Below are positions 50,641 to 61,153 of a stretch of 64,000 bases of DNA, piece by piece. How positions within the stretch are numbered: position 1 is the first letter of the stretch; each line of letters begins with the position of its first letter. Made by a program: the position numbers and the translations under genes. The notes beneath the pieces were generated by a model, which saw nothing but the letters and a program-made list of their open reading frames with translations, was not told the DNA's origin and did not search any database. Location of the stretch: positions 1,511,001 to 1,575,000 of the forward strand of contig JARUPZ010000021.1 in the NCBI GenBank assembly GCA_031213475.1. Direction: 5' to 3'. Source of the DNA: Nereocystis luetkeana (taxonomy: Eukaryota > Sar > Phaeophyceae > Laminariales > Laminariaceae).

Positions 50641-52359
50641 CAATGGCGGCCGCGGTTGGAGGAGGTCAACCGAGAGGTGAGGCAGTTTGGGGTCGCCGTA
50701 CCCGGAGGAGTAGAGCATGTGGGACTGAGGGCTAGGACGTTACACGAGACGGGCAACTGGGTCGTCCTAACGAACTTCTCCAACGCCTTCAACACGGTTA
50801 AACGGACGGCGGTGCTTGGAGAGGCAGCCAACTGCGTTCCAGCGCTCACGCCGTTTGTGGCGAAGTGCTACGGCACAAGACCCGCTGGCGTGTATTTCCG
50901 GATGGACTCGGGGGAGACCAGGACGATCGCTTGCTCCAGCGGTGTCCAGCAAGGGGGCCCCATGGGGCCGGCAATATCTTGTCTGGCGTTGCGACCGGGG
51001 CTGAAGCGTTTCCAACAGGAGTTCGAAGGAGAAGGAGTGGAAGCCTTCGCCTACATGGACGATGTATCTCTCGGCCTTATGGGGGTCACGGCCAACACGA
51101 CTAGAGCTTTTGCCTTCCTCCGGCGAGAGCTAGACGACATCGGCATTGTGGTCAACCCCGCCAAGACCGTAGCACTACCACCCAAAGGACACGTCCCGAC
51201 AACGGAGGAGATAACGCTCCTGGAGAGCGTTGACATCCACATCGCAGACGAAGGAGGGGTGACAGTGGTGGGTGTTCCGATCGGCTCGGATGAATGCGTG
51301 CTGGGGCGAGCATTGGAGGCAGTGAGGGACGGAGGCGCGGACCGCCTTGCACGCTGCCTTGCTGACATGCCAGACAAGCAAGCGGCGGCCTTCATCACCG
51401 TTGAATCCCTCGGGCAGCGGACGGGCTACCTCGAAAGGGCTCTGGACCCGGGGCTGTCACTTGAAGCATGCCGAAGGGCCGACAACGGGGCTCAGTGGGC
51501 CTACGAAAGTATCCTAGAGCTACCGGGAGCGGCGGACGCACAGTCGTTTTTCCAGGAGGGGTGCCCGGCCAGCCAACTGACTCTAAAACCCTACCAACAA
51601 GCCCAAGCACGCCTTTCTACGGGAGCAGGAGGGTTAGGGCTGCCGTCGACGGAAGCGAGGCGAATGTCTGCCTCAATAGGGAGTAGGGTGGGCATCCAGC
51701 CAGAGGTTCTAGCAGACCTCACGGGCCCGCTAGGAGACAGAGCAAAGAGGGGTCTCCCTCATTCGAGCATCATTGCTGAGCTCGGTGGCAGCCTGCGAGA
51801 GATTCGGGACACGTGGGGTGTGACTAAAGAAGCGATGGAGGGCATCGTCCCGGAATCCTGGCTGGAATGGAGCATGGGTGTAGAGGGGGACCTGGTCCCA
51901 GGGCCCCCTGAAGCCGACATGCTGGCGGCTCATGATGCCGTAACCACTAACTCCCGGAAGGCTCAACAGAGGTTGGGCAAGCTGGTGAATCAGGGTCGGC
52001 AGACTGCACATACAGCCTCGCAGGAGGGACTACCGGATATTGTACGCCCATCTGGACCACGCGACCCGCTGGGGGGGAGCGAGACCAAGGCCTTCGCCAA
52101 AGCTCGCTACAGGAGTTTACAAGGAGCAGGAGCCACTGCTTGCCTTCGGGCGAGGCCAACAGACTCGCTCCGTGTCATACCAGCAGAGGAGTTCGTGGGC
52201 ATGGGAAGGCGCTTCATAGGCATCGAGGAGCATGTGGCGGTGAGGTGCCCCTGCTGTGAGGCAGTCGACATAGACACACGCCACGCACGCATCTGTCCCA
52301 GAGCAGGGGCACAGGCAAACCAACATCAACTTTGGTTCACGCGATCTCCCGCACGCTGA
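50641..52359 (+). pseudogene. Reverse transcriptase and CCHC knuckle, active site altered
   Basis: Motif A reads VVLTNFSNAFNTVKR, with Asn where the first catalytic Asp is expected. Motif B reads SSGVQQGGPMGPA with Gly in place of the usual Asp of QGD. Motif C FAYMDDVSLGL is intact. A thumb-like region follows, then CPCCEAVDIDTRHARIC, a Cx2Cx8Hx3C knuckle found next to the endonuclease of R2-type elements. The frame then runs out of phase. Confidence 0.78.
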
Positions 52360-52973
52360 AGCGGCTGGGAATCCCTCACCAAGTGGAGAGCGGCGAACCG
52401 TTCACTGCAGACCGGAACCTGCGGATGGACATCGTTGTCAGGAGAGGAGGTCTTCGGGACGCTCCTAACAGGGAATATAGGGAAAAGTCCATCTTGCTGG
52501 ACGTCACCCATGCAGACCCGCAAGCGCAGATCCACCTGCGAGGAGGCAGCGATGATCATGATGGATCAGCTGCCTCTACCCCCGAGGTGCGCAAGCGCCA
52601 ACACTACGCGCGCCCGGGAGATGTGTCCTTCGACGAGCGGAGCCACAAACTAGCCACCTTAGCGGTGGAAAGCTTTGGGCGCCTCGGGGTAGAGGGCAGC
52701 AACTTCATCGATCAGCTGGCAGCTAGCGTCGTGGGGGGGAGGGATGGTGGGTCGATGGCAAGGAAGGGGGTAGTGAAGGAACGCCTGCTCCAAATCGTCT
52801 CGGTGACCACTCAGGTCGCCATTTCGAGGAGAGTGTCGAGGTCCAAGCTCCAGCTTAGAGACCGCCAAGAAGGAAGAAGGAACAAGGGGGGGAGGGACGA
52901 CAGACCCACACCGATGGCGTGGGGATGGAGCTTGGATGCAGCTTACCAGGTAGGAATTAAGAATAGAACGTGA
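52332..52973 (+). pseudogene. Restriction-like endonuclease domain, frameshifted from the RT
   Basis: In the next frame, LRMDIVVRRGG, SILLDVTHADPQAQ and RKRQHYARPG follow in the order D ... LDVT ... KxxxY of the endonuclease of R2-type elements, which nicks the target DNA. The first ~9 codons overlap the RT frame; a one-base loss near 52325 would explain the break. The end is Arg/Lys-rich. Confidence 0.72.
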
Positions 52974-52979
52974 TGAGAA

Positions 52980-54990
52980 GAAAGGAGCAAAGACGGCGTA
53001 TAGAGTAGACAAGCCGAAAGTTGGCAAAAAGGGAGATAGACTTGGTGCATGGGTTTCCTTTTGTTTCCGAGGTTTTCTTCTTTCGGTAAAATTATGAGTG
53101 ATCCATGTTGAAGATCATGCTGCACATTGTCGGATGGCAAGATAAATAATAGTAGTATATCAAACCGTAGTACCATTATACGAGTACGATATAGAAAAAC
53201 ATACTTAGATCTCAACCCCTGAGCGTGCTCGGTTGGTACATCCCTGGCCTCTCAGAGCTCCCACTTCCAAACCGCTCCTTTCATCACTTGCCGAACCTTT
53301 CCAGCGGTTCTTTGTTTTCTCGGTCCTTTCTTTTTTTTAGCTTCTTTCGTTCCGTGTGCGTGCGTGTACTCCGAGCAACGCACCGCCGGAGGACCCGGCG
53401 CCGTCGCGGGTGTCAGCGGGTGCTGGCGGGTAGAGGGGGGGTTGCAAGGAGCGCGGTCGCCGCTTTCGTGCCTAGGCGTCGCGTGTGCCTCGAGACACGA
53501 GGGACGCATGAACGGGCTTTGTCTGGCCCTCCATTTATGACTTTTGATAGAGTATGTACGAGTTGTAAGGGTCGTTCGGGATTGCAAGATAATATTCAAG
53601 CGGTGCTTATTTTTGTGACCACGCTGAAGTTGAAAGAGGGAGCTGTGCTGTTTGAGCACCAACGTTATCGGGCTGGCGAACGACGGCCACGGTGAGCACC
53701 GGGCTTCACGGGAGGCGGGCGACGGGGCTGATTGTGGCAGAGAGTGATAAAATCTTTACCCGGACCGAATCGGTGTCGAGGTGGTCGCGAGAGGGGCGGG
53801 TGGCGTACGAGGCTGGGAGAGAAGCTCTTCTGTTCGATTTCTTTCTTTTCTTCTTTTCGACCGGGTGTAAGGTGTTCCAATCAGGCAGAAAATTATTACA
53901 CGAGAGGGGATGTGTTTTTTTTTTCTTTTCCGTTTTTGTTTTTTTCATTGTTTTTGCTGTGCTGCTGTGCCGTGATGTGTTTTCGCTTCCTTCGTACCAG
54001 GTACATACAGGTGAGTACAGACATACCTGGTACATCGTACCTGATCAGGTTTAATTTTGTTTCGGCTAGGCCCTGACCTCCTCAGGTGTATACGTACAAC
54101 ATGTCGTATGTGTTGTTTTTCGCTCATCAATCATAGAATAATTCAACCTCTAAATTCGCAATTCGCCCGTTCACAACAAAACACGGATTGTTTCTCGATC
54201 TGTTCCAGAGTCTCCTCACAAGCCTTCCCGTTCCTGAGCCTAACCTGTTGAAAACAATTCGGAAATGCTGTTGTTGTTGTTGTTGTTGTTGCGAAACTGC
54301 TTGTTGGGGATCTCTGATATTTCGCGGTACTGAGATCTCTTCTCAACCTGTCAGTAACACTCCGTCCAAGACTTCCGCCGGCATAGAGAGTTCATTCAGT
54401 TGTAGCAGCGGGGGTCCCCCTATTACCCCTATTTATACTCGTATAGAGCAGACTGTTATTAGTCTCCCAGCAGTTTGCCGCGTTCATTTCTATAAATGAA
54501 CAGCAAACCTACCGAATCTTGAGACATCATTACATTTATTATGTGATGAAAAGTCCCCTTTTGCCACATAATTACATACCCGGGACCAGGTATTTATTTG
54601 ATGGAGATTCCGCCGAAGCCGCAGTATAACTGGTAAATGAAATTCACGAATAAGAAATGCGTTCAGCGCCGTCGCCAGCGTTGGGTTTGGTCAAAGAGTA
54701 GTCCCTCGTCTCCGTCGTCTACTCCATTTCGACCGCCGACGACTTCATTCCAACTCCCTTCGTCACCCAATTTATCTGCCAGGGGCAGTGGTTCAAGTAT
54801 GACTGCATGCAAGTATGCGTCACAACTGCTTGTTCGGCTGATTTCGATAGTGGTGGGTGGATACCAACACATAATTGCCTACCTGCGGAAGTCCTTGTAT
54901 TTAGTCCTGCGAACCCGATTATCTCAGTGGAGTCGGTCCCATTGCTGCTGTACTGGTGCAGGGGCTCGTGCTGTTATCCTGCGTTGCCGC
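52980..54990. other. No gene recognised
   Basis: A fragment of the 33233-34100 repeat end (atatcaaaccgtagtaccat) lies at about 53153-53200, and a short (GTT) tract at about 54268-54291. Open frames up to 156 codons show no domain. Confidence 0.45.
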
Positions 54991-54994
54991 TGGA

Positions 54995-55210
54995 TATCCC
55001 CGGCGAGTACGATAACGAGTAGTACCGACAATCACAACACGCAGACGCTTATAGTCTGAGCCAAACCCCGCCCGCTGGGCGCTGGGGTGCCGTCTGTGTG
55101 CCAGTCCCGACTGCTCTCTGTCGTCACTCTCACTAACTCCAACGGCGACGTCACAAAAAAAGAGACAAGCAAACTGAGAACAGCGCTCGAATTCGTTTCA
55201 TCGAGGGCAC
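54995..55210 (+). mobile_element. SINE-like retroposon, third copy
   Basis: Shares gtagtaccga, cacgcagacgct, gtgccgtctgtg, cgtcactctcac, acaagcaaa and gagaacagcgctcga with the copy at 55340-55537; its 3' part matches the copies at 37558 and 48540. The start is uncertain. Confidence 0.65.
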
Positions 55211-55339
55211 AATTTACTATCATTTGGTCACCCGTAATACTGCAAGTAGGTCTTCGAACGTAAGCTAGCTGCTGAAGTCCCGCGTACAAATAGACGGCCG
55301 GACACATACACCTGACAGACACCAGGTACCACGAAATTC

Positions 55340-55537
55340 AGTGCGACCACGAGTAGTACCGAAATAGCCAGCACGCAGACGCTCAGTGTGAACCAACCTC
55401 CGCCTGCTGGAGTGCCGTCTGTGCCGGTGCCGACTGGTCTCTCTCGTCACTCTCACCAACTCCACAGCCGTGACTTCACAACAAAAAAAGACAAGCAAAT
55501 TGAGTACAGCGCTCGAATGCGTTTGATCGAGGGCAAT
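55340..55537 (+). mobile_element. SINE-like retroposon, fourth copy
   Basis: As 54995-55210, in the same direction about 330 bp on. ACGAAATT occurs just before and just after it (about 55331 and 55544), a possible short target duplication. Confidence 0.65.
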
Positions 55538-55918
55538 AAAATTACGAAATTATGTCTCAGAGACACCGGTTGGCACAGGTGAACGTATACGTATGCGCCA
55601 GCTAGCTGTGAGTTTGTCCGATTGCGACGATACACGACGTTGTGCAAGCGGCTAGATACATACATCGGTCGCGCGCGTTTTCTACATTCCTCTTGTAAAC
55701 ATAACAGCGGGGTTGGGTGGTTTACCTGATATACTATTAGTAACTATTAATACAAGGGTTACGTATTCCTTTAGATCCTTGAGGCGAGAAAGGCTTCTTC
55801 TACCGAACCATTGAGAAAAAACGATCGTTTTTTCGTTCGGGCCATCACTCATTATTATCTTGTGCGTATTCTCGGTGATTTTTTCAGCTCGCTTGGCGAT
55901 GCTTGTGCCTAGTCATGT

Positions 55919-56272
55919 CGTTATAAGGATTACCTTGAGCTGGGTAATCGATCGGTCTTTTACCCCTATAGCTCAGTAGGTAACACCTTCACATTTGACG
56001 TCGTCCAGGTCACGGGTTCGCACCTCACTTCAAACGTTTCTTTACAGAAACGCTTGCGCGTGCACACCTTACCTGAAAAACACATCTCCCTGGTTCCCCA
56101 GGGAATGAAACGAAGCGGGTAGGTCAGCGTACTGACGAATACGGTTCCGACGCCCCAAATACCCCGCCGTTCAGAGGGGGGGAGAGTGTTATAAGGATTA
56201 CCTTGAGCTGGGTAATCGATCGGTCTTTTACCCCTATAGCTCAGTCAGTAGTAGGTAACACCTTCACAATGT
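55919..56272. repeat. Pair of ~80-bp direct repeats around 190 bp, with tRNA-like boxes
   Basis: 55919-55997 and 56189-56272 share gttataaggattacc, ttgagctgggtaatcg and ctatagctcagt...taacaccttcaca; the second has a 7-bp insertion. TAGCTCAGTAGGT resembles an A box, and after the first copy GGGTTCGCACC resembles a B box, but the arms do not fold as a tRNA. It could be a miniature terminal-repeat element or a tRNA-derived SINE. Confidence 0.5.
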
Positions 56273-56274
56273 AG

Positions 56275-57320
56275 GCTTTTTTTTTCTTTTTTTTTTTGTG
56301 TGCGATGATCCGTAAGGGCCCACCTTTACGGGGAACGCTATATTATATGGAAGTAAAATTTTAAATTCAATGAATTTTAATTTGATTTCGAAAAAAAACG
56401 TGTTGTGTCCTATCGGGGAACAGCGTACTACTACCCAATCAAAAAATAATTCGGAAAAAACGCACCGCGTCACACAACGCCCAGCCGACAAACAACGACG
56501 CGCGTAGACGAGAGCGAAGGTTTGCGAAGCAGCGTGCACGCCGCCGCTAGCCTCTTTTTCTTTTCGGTCGCGCACGACAGGAAGCTATCACTCTCAGGGT
56601 GTCTTGGGTGGGCGGAGGGAGCTCTCAAGTGCCACGTGCGGAACAGCAGCGGTGATGCAGCTATCGAGGTCTCGAGCGTATCCTCGTTTTTTTTGCTCTT
56701 TTTTTTGCTAGGTTTTCGTGTTTGTTGGCCGATCGAGCAGGCCGAAAAATTGGGATTGCGGCCGCCATGATTATTTTTGAGGTGCCACCGCCGGGATACG
56801 ATGTTCTATGTCTGTTAGCGTGGGCGCGGCTGTTGATCCGGTCATCTCTCGTTAAGGTTCGCGTTTTAGCCTCGATCGTGGTCATCGAAGTGGCCAAGAA
56901 TCGCCCCAGACTCCACCGAGGATGTTGACCCACCATGATGAATGAACATGCTACATCAAGATCGAGGAACTCTCAAATTCCAAATTGAAATAAAAAAATC
57001 CCACGAGAAAAGTCCTAAGACTTTTCACTCAAGTTCAATTTTTCTAATTCACTCTTCGACCAGTCAGACGCAAATTAAATAAGAAAAAGAAAAAAAATCA
57101 AATTGAAAAAAACAAAAATCCCCGTTAAGATGGACCCTCACGACACCGGCCCCCCCCCGCAATAATATATGATTTCGCAGAATGATTGTGTTTCTTTGTT
57201 GACAACTCTATCTGGTCATCTGGCCCCAACGACACTGCTGTTGTTGTTGTTGTTGTAGCCGTACTTCGGTTTCGTCAGAACAGAGGGTTCAATCGAGCCC
57301 TTTGTAGGTATAATAGGATC
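56275..57320. other. AT-rich, no gene recognised
   Basis: Poly(T) at the start, an A-rich block at about 56980-57120 and a short (GTT) tract at about 57238-57256. Open frames at 56522-56936 on both strands have no recognisable domain. Confidence 0.45.
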
Positions 57321-57323
57321 TAA

Positions 57324-57780
57324 GGTTCATTCTTATTGGAGAGCGTTTTTTCCATAATTTCCAAAGTTTGGAAATAATTGAAGATATGTATCAATATACG
57401 GAGGCGTTCTGTTACTATTCGTGAAATTCTCCAGAACCAAAAATATCAAGTTCGTTAACATTCTAATATTTATTTGGGAAAAAAACAGGAAAATATGGAA
57501 GACTGAAAAATTGCGCGAAAAAAATGTCGAAAAATTAGGAAAAAAGCTCTCCGATAAGAATGACCCCAATTGGAGATATGTATCAATACACGGAGGAGGC
57601 GTTCTGTCACTATTCGTGAAATTCTCCAGAACCAAAAATATCAAGTTCGTTAACATTCCAATATTTGGAAAAATAACAGGAAATTATGGAAGATTAAAAA
57701 ATTGCGCGAAAAAAATGTCGAAAATTTGCGCGAAAAAATGTCGAAAAATTGGGGAAAAAGCTCTCCGATAAGAATGACCC
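57324..57780. mobile_element. PIF/Harbinger-like MITE with internal tandem duplication
   Basis: Same family as 13367-13604, with intact ends and TAA on both sides (57321-57323, 57781-57783). Inside, about 215 bp is repeated: the core from gagatatgtatcaat to ccgataagaatgaccc appears twice, the inner copy lacking the left end. A further short repeat (gcgcgaaaaaaatgtcgaaaa) occurs near the right end. Confidence 0.8.
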
Positions 57781-57784
57781 TAAG

Positions 57785-58675
57785 CCCACTCGACAAACCG
57801 CAGACATTATTATATACTGGAAACGTTCAGCTTTCGGGGCGAGTGTCATAATAACCCTCAGAGAGCATTGATTGATTGGAACGAACCGAATGGTGAATTA
57901 TTTGCCACATGAGTTGCTGTTGGTGATTGAGTATGCAAAACGAATAGTAGACTCAGTGCAGCCCGCGAGAAACAGCACTGCCCACAATGGGTACGAACGA
58001 CCGGGGGCTTACCCATCAAAGGGGAGGCCCAGGAAGCCGTTTTCCGGGAGGCCCAGGAAGCCGTTTTCCGTGTGCAGGATGTAGTATACCTAAAAATGGC
58101 TCAACATGCATACAGGTATACCTAGGTTTGGCTAATCCCTTTGGTTTGTTTACGATTGGAGTTCGAAGATATTTACTCTGAATGTTTATGGCCGAGGTTC
58201 TGGAACCTAGACCAGCGTCGCGCGACGATCTCTGTCTGGTTGCTGCTATCGCAGCTGTTGCTGCTGTTGCTGCTGTTGCTGCTGCTGCCGCTGCTGCCGC
58301 TGTTGCTGTGTAGCACAGAGTTTGACGTCTTCGTCGTGTTGACCCCCGTCCTCAGTCTGCGTACCACCGACGGGAGTCGGTTCGGTGTTCGGTGCTACAT
58401 ACAACTGATTTGCGTCGGCACCACATCAGGTGTGCTTGCCTTTTGTTGCGCTTGACCTTCCTTTCTCTCGTAAGGTGTATTGATGACGCAGTGAAGGCCG
58501 GCTTTGAGGCTGGAGCGAACGTCAATGGGCACCTAGAGCAACGCTATACATGGACCAATCACGCCGGCATCATCGAATGTTGGCGTTTCAATCGTATACC
58601 AAGCAACAGCAGCAAGCAGCAAGTACCTGATCCACGCTCTACCTAAGAGTAATGCAAACATTTTTTATAAACTTC
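57785..58675. other. No gene recognised
   Basis: Contains a duplicated 23-bp block (ggaggcccaggaagccg...) at about 58022-58069 and a CTG/TTG triplet tract at 58247-58310. Nothing else identifiable. Confidence 0.45.
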
Positions 58676-58679
58676 TTAA

Positions 58680-58768
58680 CCCTTTTAGGACCGCAGTCCC
58701 GTTTTGGGGACAAATCTCAAGGCATTTGACTAGTTTGTCCCCTAACCGGGACTGCGGTTCTCAAAGGG
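58680..58768. mobile_element. piggyBac-like foldback MITE, copy E
   Basis: Cleanest hairpin of the family: CCCTTTTAGGACCGCAGTCC at the left and GGGACTGCGGTTCTCAAAGGG (19 of 20 considered) at the right. Left flank TTAA (58676-58679), right flank CTAA. Confidence 0.7.
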
Positions 58769-58847
58769 CTAAATGTGTCAGCTGTGAGTTCGACTGATCG
58801 AATAGTTGATACCGTACTCAGCTTTGCAACCTACGTTTGTATTGCCC

Positions 58848-59431
58848 ATACAGGCACGTACTTGTACAGTATAGTACTGCTGTAGTAGGTATTGTGTGTA
58901 CTGCTGTACCATTTTTGCGCTAACTCGCATCGGTTTAACAGCGACAAGCAATATTGCGATCCCACCCAAAAAGGCTAATGGAACGGCGCACGGCGAAGAG
59001 ATAGATATCATTGCAATGCGCATACCGAAGATGATATCATAGCAGGTACAATAATTGGGTAAAGCTCAAGTAAAGGGTGTGGTAGAGCGTGTTCAATTGG
59101 CCGGCGTCCCCGGTGGCTTGGCAGGTGGTCTGCGTGCCCATACAGGCACGTACTGGTACAGTATAGTACTGCTGTAGTAGGTATTGTGTGTACTGCTGTA
59201 CCATTTTTGCGCTAACTCGCATCGGTTTAACAGCGACAAGCAATATTGCGATCCCACCCAAAAAGGCTAATGGAACGGCGCACGGCGAAGAGATAGATAT
59301 CATTGCAATGCGCATACCGAAGATGATATCATAGCAGGTACAATAATTGGGTAAAGCTCAAGTAAAGGGTGTGGTAGAGCGTGTTCAATTGGCCGGCGTC
59401 CCCGGTGGCTTGGCAGGTGGTCTGCGTGCCT
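58848..59431. repeat. Near-perfect 292-bp tandem duplication
   Basis: 58848-59139 and 59140-59431 differ at one position by eye (acttgtac against actggtac). The unit runs from atacaggcacgta to gtctgcgtgcc and ends within the A-box head of the SINE-like element, so that head is duplicated too. Both copies hold the same minus-strand open frame (MRIAMISISSPCAVPLAFLG), probably incidental. Confidence 0.9.
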
Positions 59432-60145
59432 ATCAAGATCAGTTTCGTTGGTTCAAGTCTCGCCGTGTGCATGATCGTATTGTTTTTCCTTACATAAAAA
59501 AAAATGATTAGCGGAAAGCGCGAGAGCGTGAGTTAGCTACATTCGATGAAAATCGACGAGCAGTGGGAATGCTGTGGGAATGCTGAACCCTATGCGCGAT
59601 AAAAAATAAAGGCACGTACCGGGGGGAGAAGGGTGTGTGTGTGTGTGTGTGTTCTTCACATTAAACCGTTCTTTCTACCCGTCGACATCCAGCACAACCA
59701 GTGTCCGTGCCGATTCTTCCATCCTAGAAGAGATACAAGTTCTGTGGTCACAAAGCTACGCCACAGAGATACTACGTTGCCACGTGTGCAGTGTGAACTG
59801 CAGTGGGCAATGCAAAGCCATGTCATCATACTAGATACGACAGGCACGACATACGCAATCTATGAAATAGTGAAACGAAAAGAAACAATCAAAGAGAAAA
59901 CAAAAACAAGGTAGACAAGTCGAAAAAGAAAAAGAAGAAAAATGAAAGCAAAATCTAAGAGAAACAATCTGTCGTGCCCCCCCCCCCGCAGGCGAGGTGG
60001 CCTACACTTGAAAAAGAACGAGCTGGAAAAAAGAAGAAATAACAAAAGATAGACACCTGTGACCACGGCTTGTCCAGAAGGTCGTCGAGGGTAAACAACC
60101 TCCTACCAGGTACGAGTTAGCCTGGAAAGTGAAAGTGATGTTTTT
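59393..60145 (+). mobile_element. tRNA-derived SINE-like element interrupted by an insertion
   Basis: Head with GTGGCTTGGCAGGTGG (A-box-like) and TTGGTTCAAGTCTCG (B-box-like), then a body matching 24905-25215. The match breaks after gagaaggg (59633) and resumes at acctgtgaccacggctt (about 60053). The ~420 bp between is the inverted-repeat arm described separately. Confidence 0.6.
59631..60050 (+). mobile_element. ~420-bp element, left arm of an inverted repeat around the LINE
   Basis: Starts with (GT)n and ttcttcacattaaaccg, ends after tgtcgtgccccc, ggcgaggtggcc and an A-rich tail with agctggaaaaaagaag. The complement recurs at 63270-63684. An open frame at 59633-59914 (LHIKPFFLPVDIQHNQCPCR ... 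AIYEIVKRKETIKEKTKTR) is conserved in the other arm with few changes; no domain is recognised. Confidence 0.7.
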
Positions 60146-60204
60146 TTTTTTTTTTTCGAGTACCTGGTATACGCGGGGAAAAATAACAAGATAGCTGACT
60201 GGAT

Positions 60205-60430
60205 GAGATTGGTGTGTGTGTTCTTCATAATTAAACCGTTCATTCTACCCGTCAACATCCAGCACAACCAGTGTCTGTGCCGATTCTCATCTTCAATCCA
60301 AGAAGAGATACAAGCTCTGTGGTCACAAAGCTACGCCACAGATATACCAACGTTGGCACGTACCAGGTACCAGGTACCAGGTATGCAGTAAGCACATCAG
60401 TGGGCAATGCAATGCCATGCCATCATACTA
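60205..60430 (+). repeat. Third, diverged partial copy of the ~420-bp element
   Basis: Direct copy sharing gtgtgtgtgttcttca, attaaaccgttc, tctacccgtcaacatcc, acaaagctacgccacag and gggcaatgca. Three head-to-tail taccaggtacc units interrupt it at about 60359-60382. The open frame is broken. Confidence 0.65.
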
Positions 60431-61150
60431 TACGGTTCCGTTCCCCTCGCTGCCTCGGCAAGGAATGCTGCGAGGCATGCCCTATCAGGCTTATAGCGAG
60501 TGGGGTAGGTCTTTCTGGCGGGTGTAAGGCCGGACTCACCCTCAAGGAGTGATACCTTCTTGCTGCTGCCTGTGGCCGCGAGGTTCAGGCGGCAGTAGAG
60601 TTGGGTCGCACGTGGTGCGTCAGGCACGGAGACCTACGATTCGCGCGTCTTTTTTAGGCAGCTGCGGCAGAGCAGCAATGCCCAATCGGGGTGTCCGTGG
60701 GCGGAGGCAGGCGCCACCACAGGCCACACTACGGCACAGTCTATTGCGCCGGTAGGAGGCTGGATTCGACGACGAGGGAGGAGGGAGACTGGGCGTCGAC
60801 GTGCGGGGAAGAGACGGATTGACCTCCCCCTGCGCGAGAATTTTTATTTTTCAGATCAGAACCGCAAGTGCGAGGAGCATTTTATTTTTCAGGATGACGG
60901 AAAAAGGGAATCGACTGGAAGGGAATGGCAACGAGAGCACGCGCAAAGGAGAGGGTGGATTGGGCCAAGGTGGTGAGGCGGCCATGAAGAGCGGCAGGAA
61001 GACGGTGCACGGAGACCAATGATCTGCGCGCACACTATCATCACGAGAGAAGCAGTCAAAGTTTTTTTTTTCCTGGTATTGTTTTTCACGAGGCAGAATA
61101 GTATCTACCGGTACTTGTTATTAACGTCGTCACTGGTCTTGGTCGTTTAA
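60431..61150. other. No gene recognised upstream of the LINE
   Basis: GC-rich at first (60440-60840), then A/T-rich. No endonuclease (APE) motif of a LINE was found, so the LINE is 5' truncated rather than continuous with this stretch. Confidence 0.45.
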
Positions 61151-61153
61151 CGA

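Larger units (their letters stand above)
49297..52976 (+). mobile_element. Non-LTR retrotransposon with RING-like finger, RT and restriction-like endonuclease, inactive
   Basis: One reading frame from ATG 49297 is broken by a TGA at 50638-50640 and a frameshift near 52325. Order: RING-like zinc region, ~400 residues without known domain, reverse transcriptase, CCHC knuckle, PD-(D/E)xK-type endonuclease. This C-terminal endonuclease order is that of R2, CRE, NeSL and Hero elements, which often insert at specific sites. No LTR or clear poly(A) tail was found; the 3' end was placed after the stop near 52973. Confidence 0.75.

Noticed and set aside
55960-56035. Possible tRNA gene (TAGCTCAGTAGGT ... 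GGGTTCGCACC)
   Set aside because: Acceptor, D and T stems do not pair, and half of it is repeated at 56230; treated as a tRNA-like part of a repeat.
58778-59315. Minus-strand frames starting MRIAMISISS with a hydrophobic segment, present twice
   Set aside because: They are copies within the 292-bp tandem duplication, overlap a SINE head, and have no homology or splice context.
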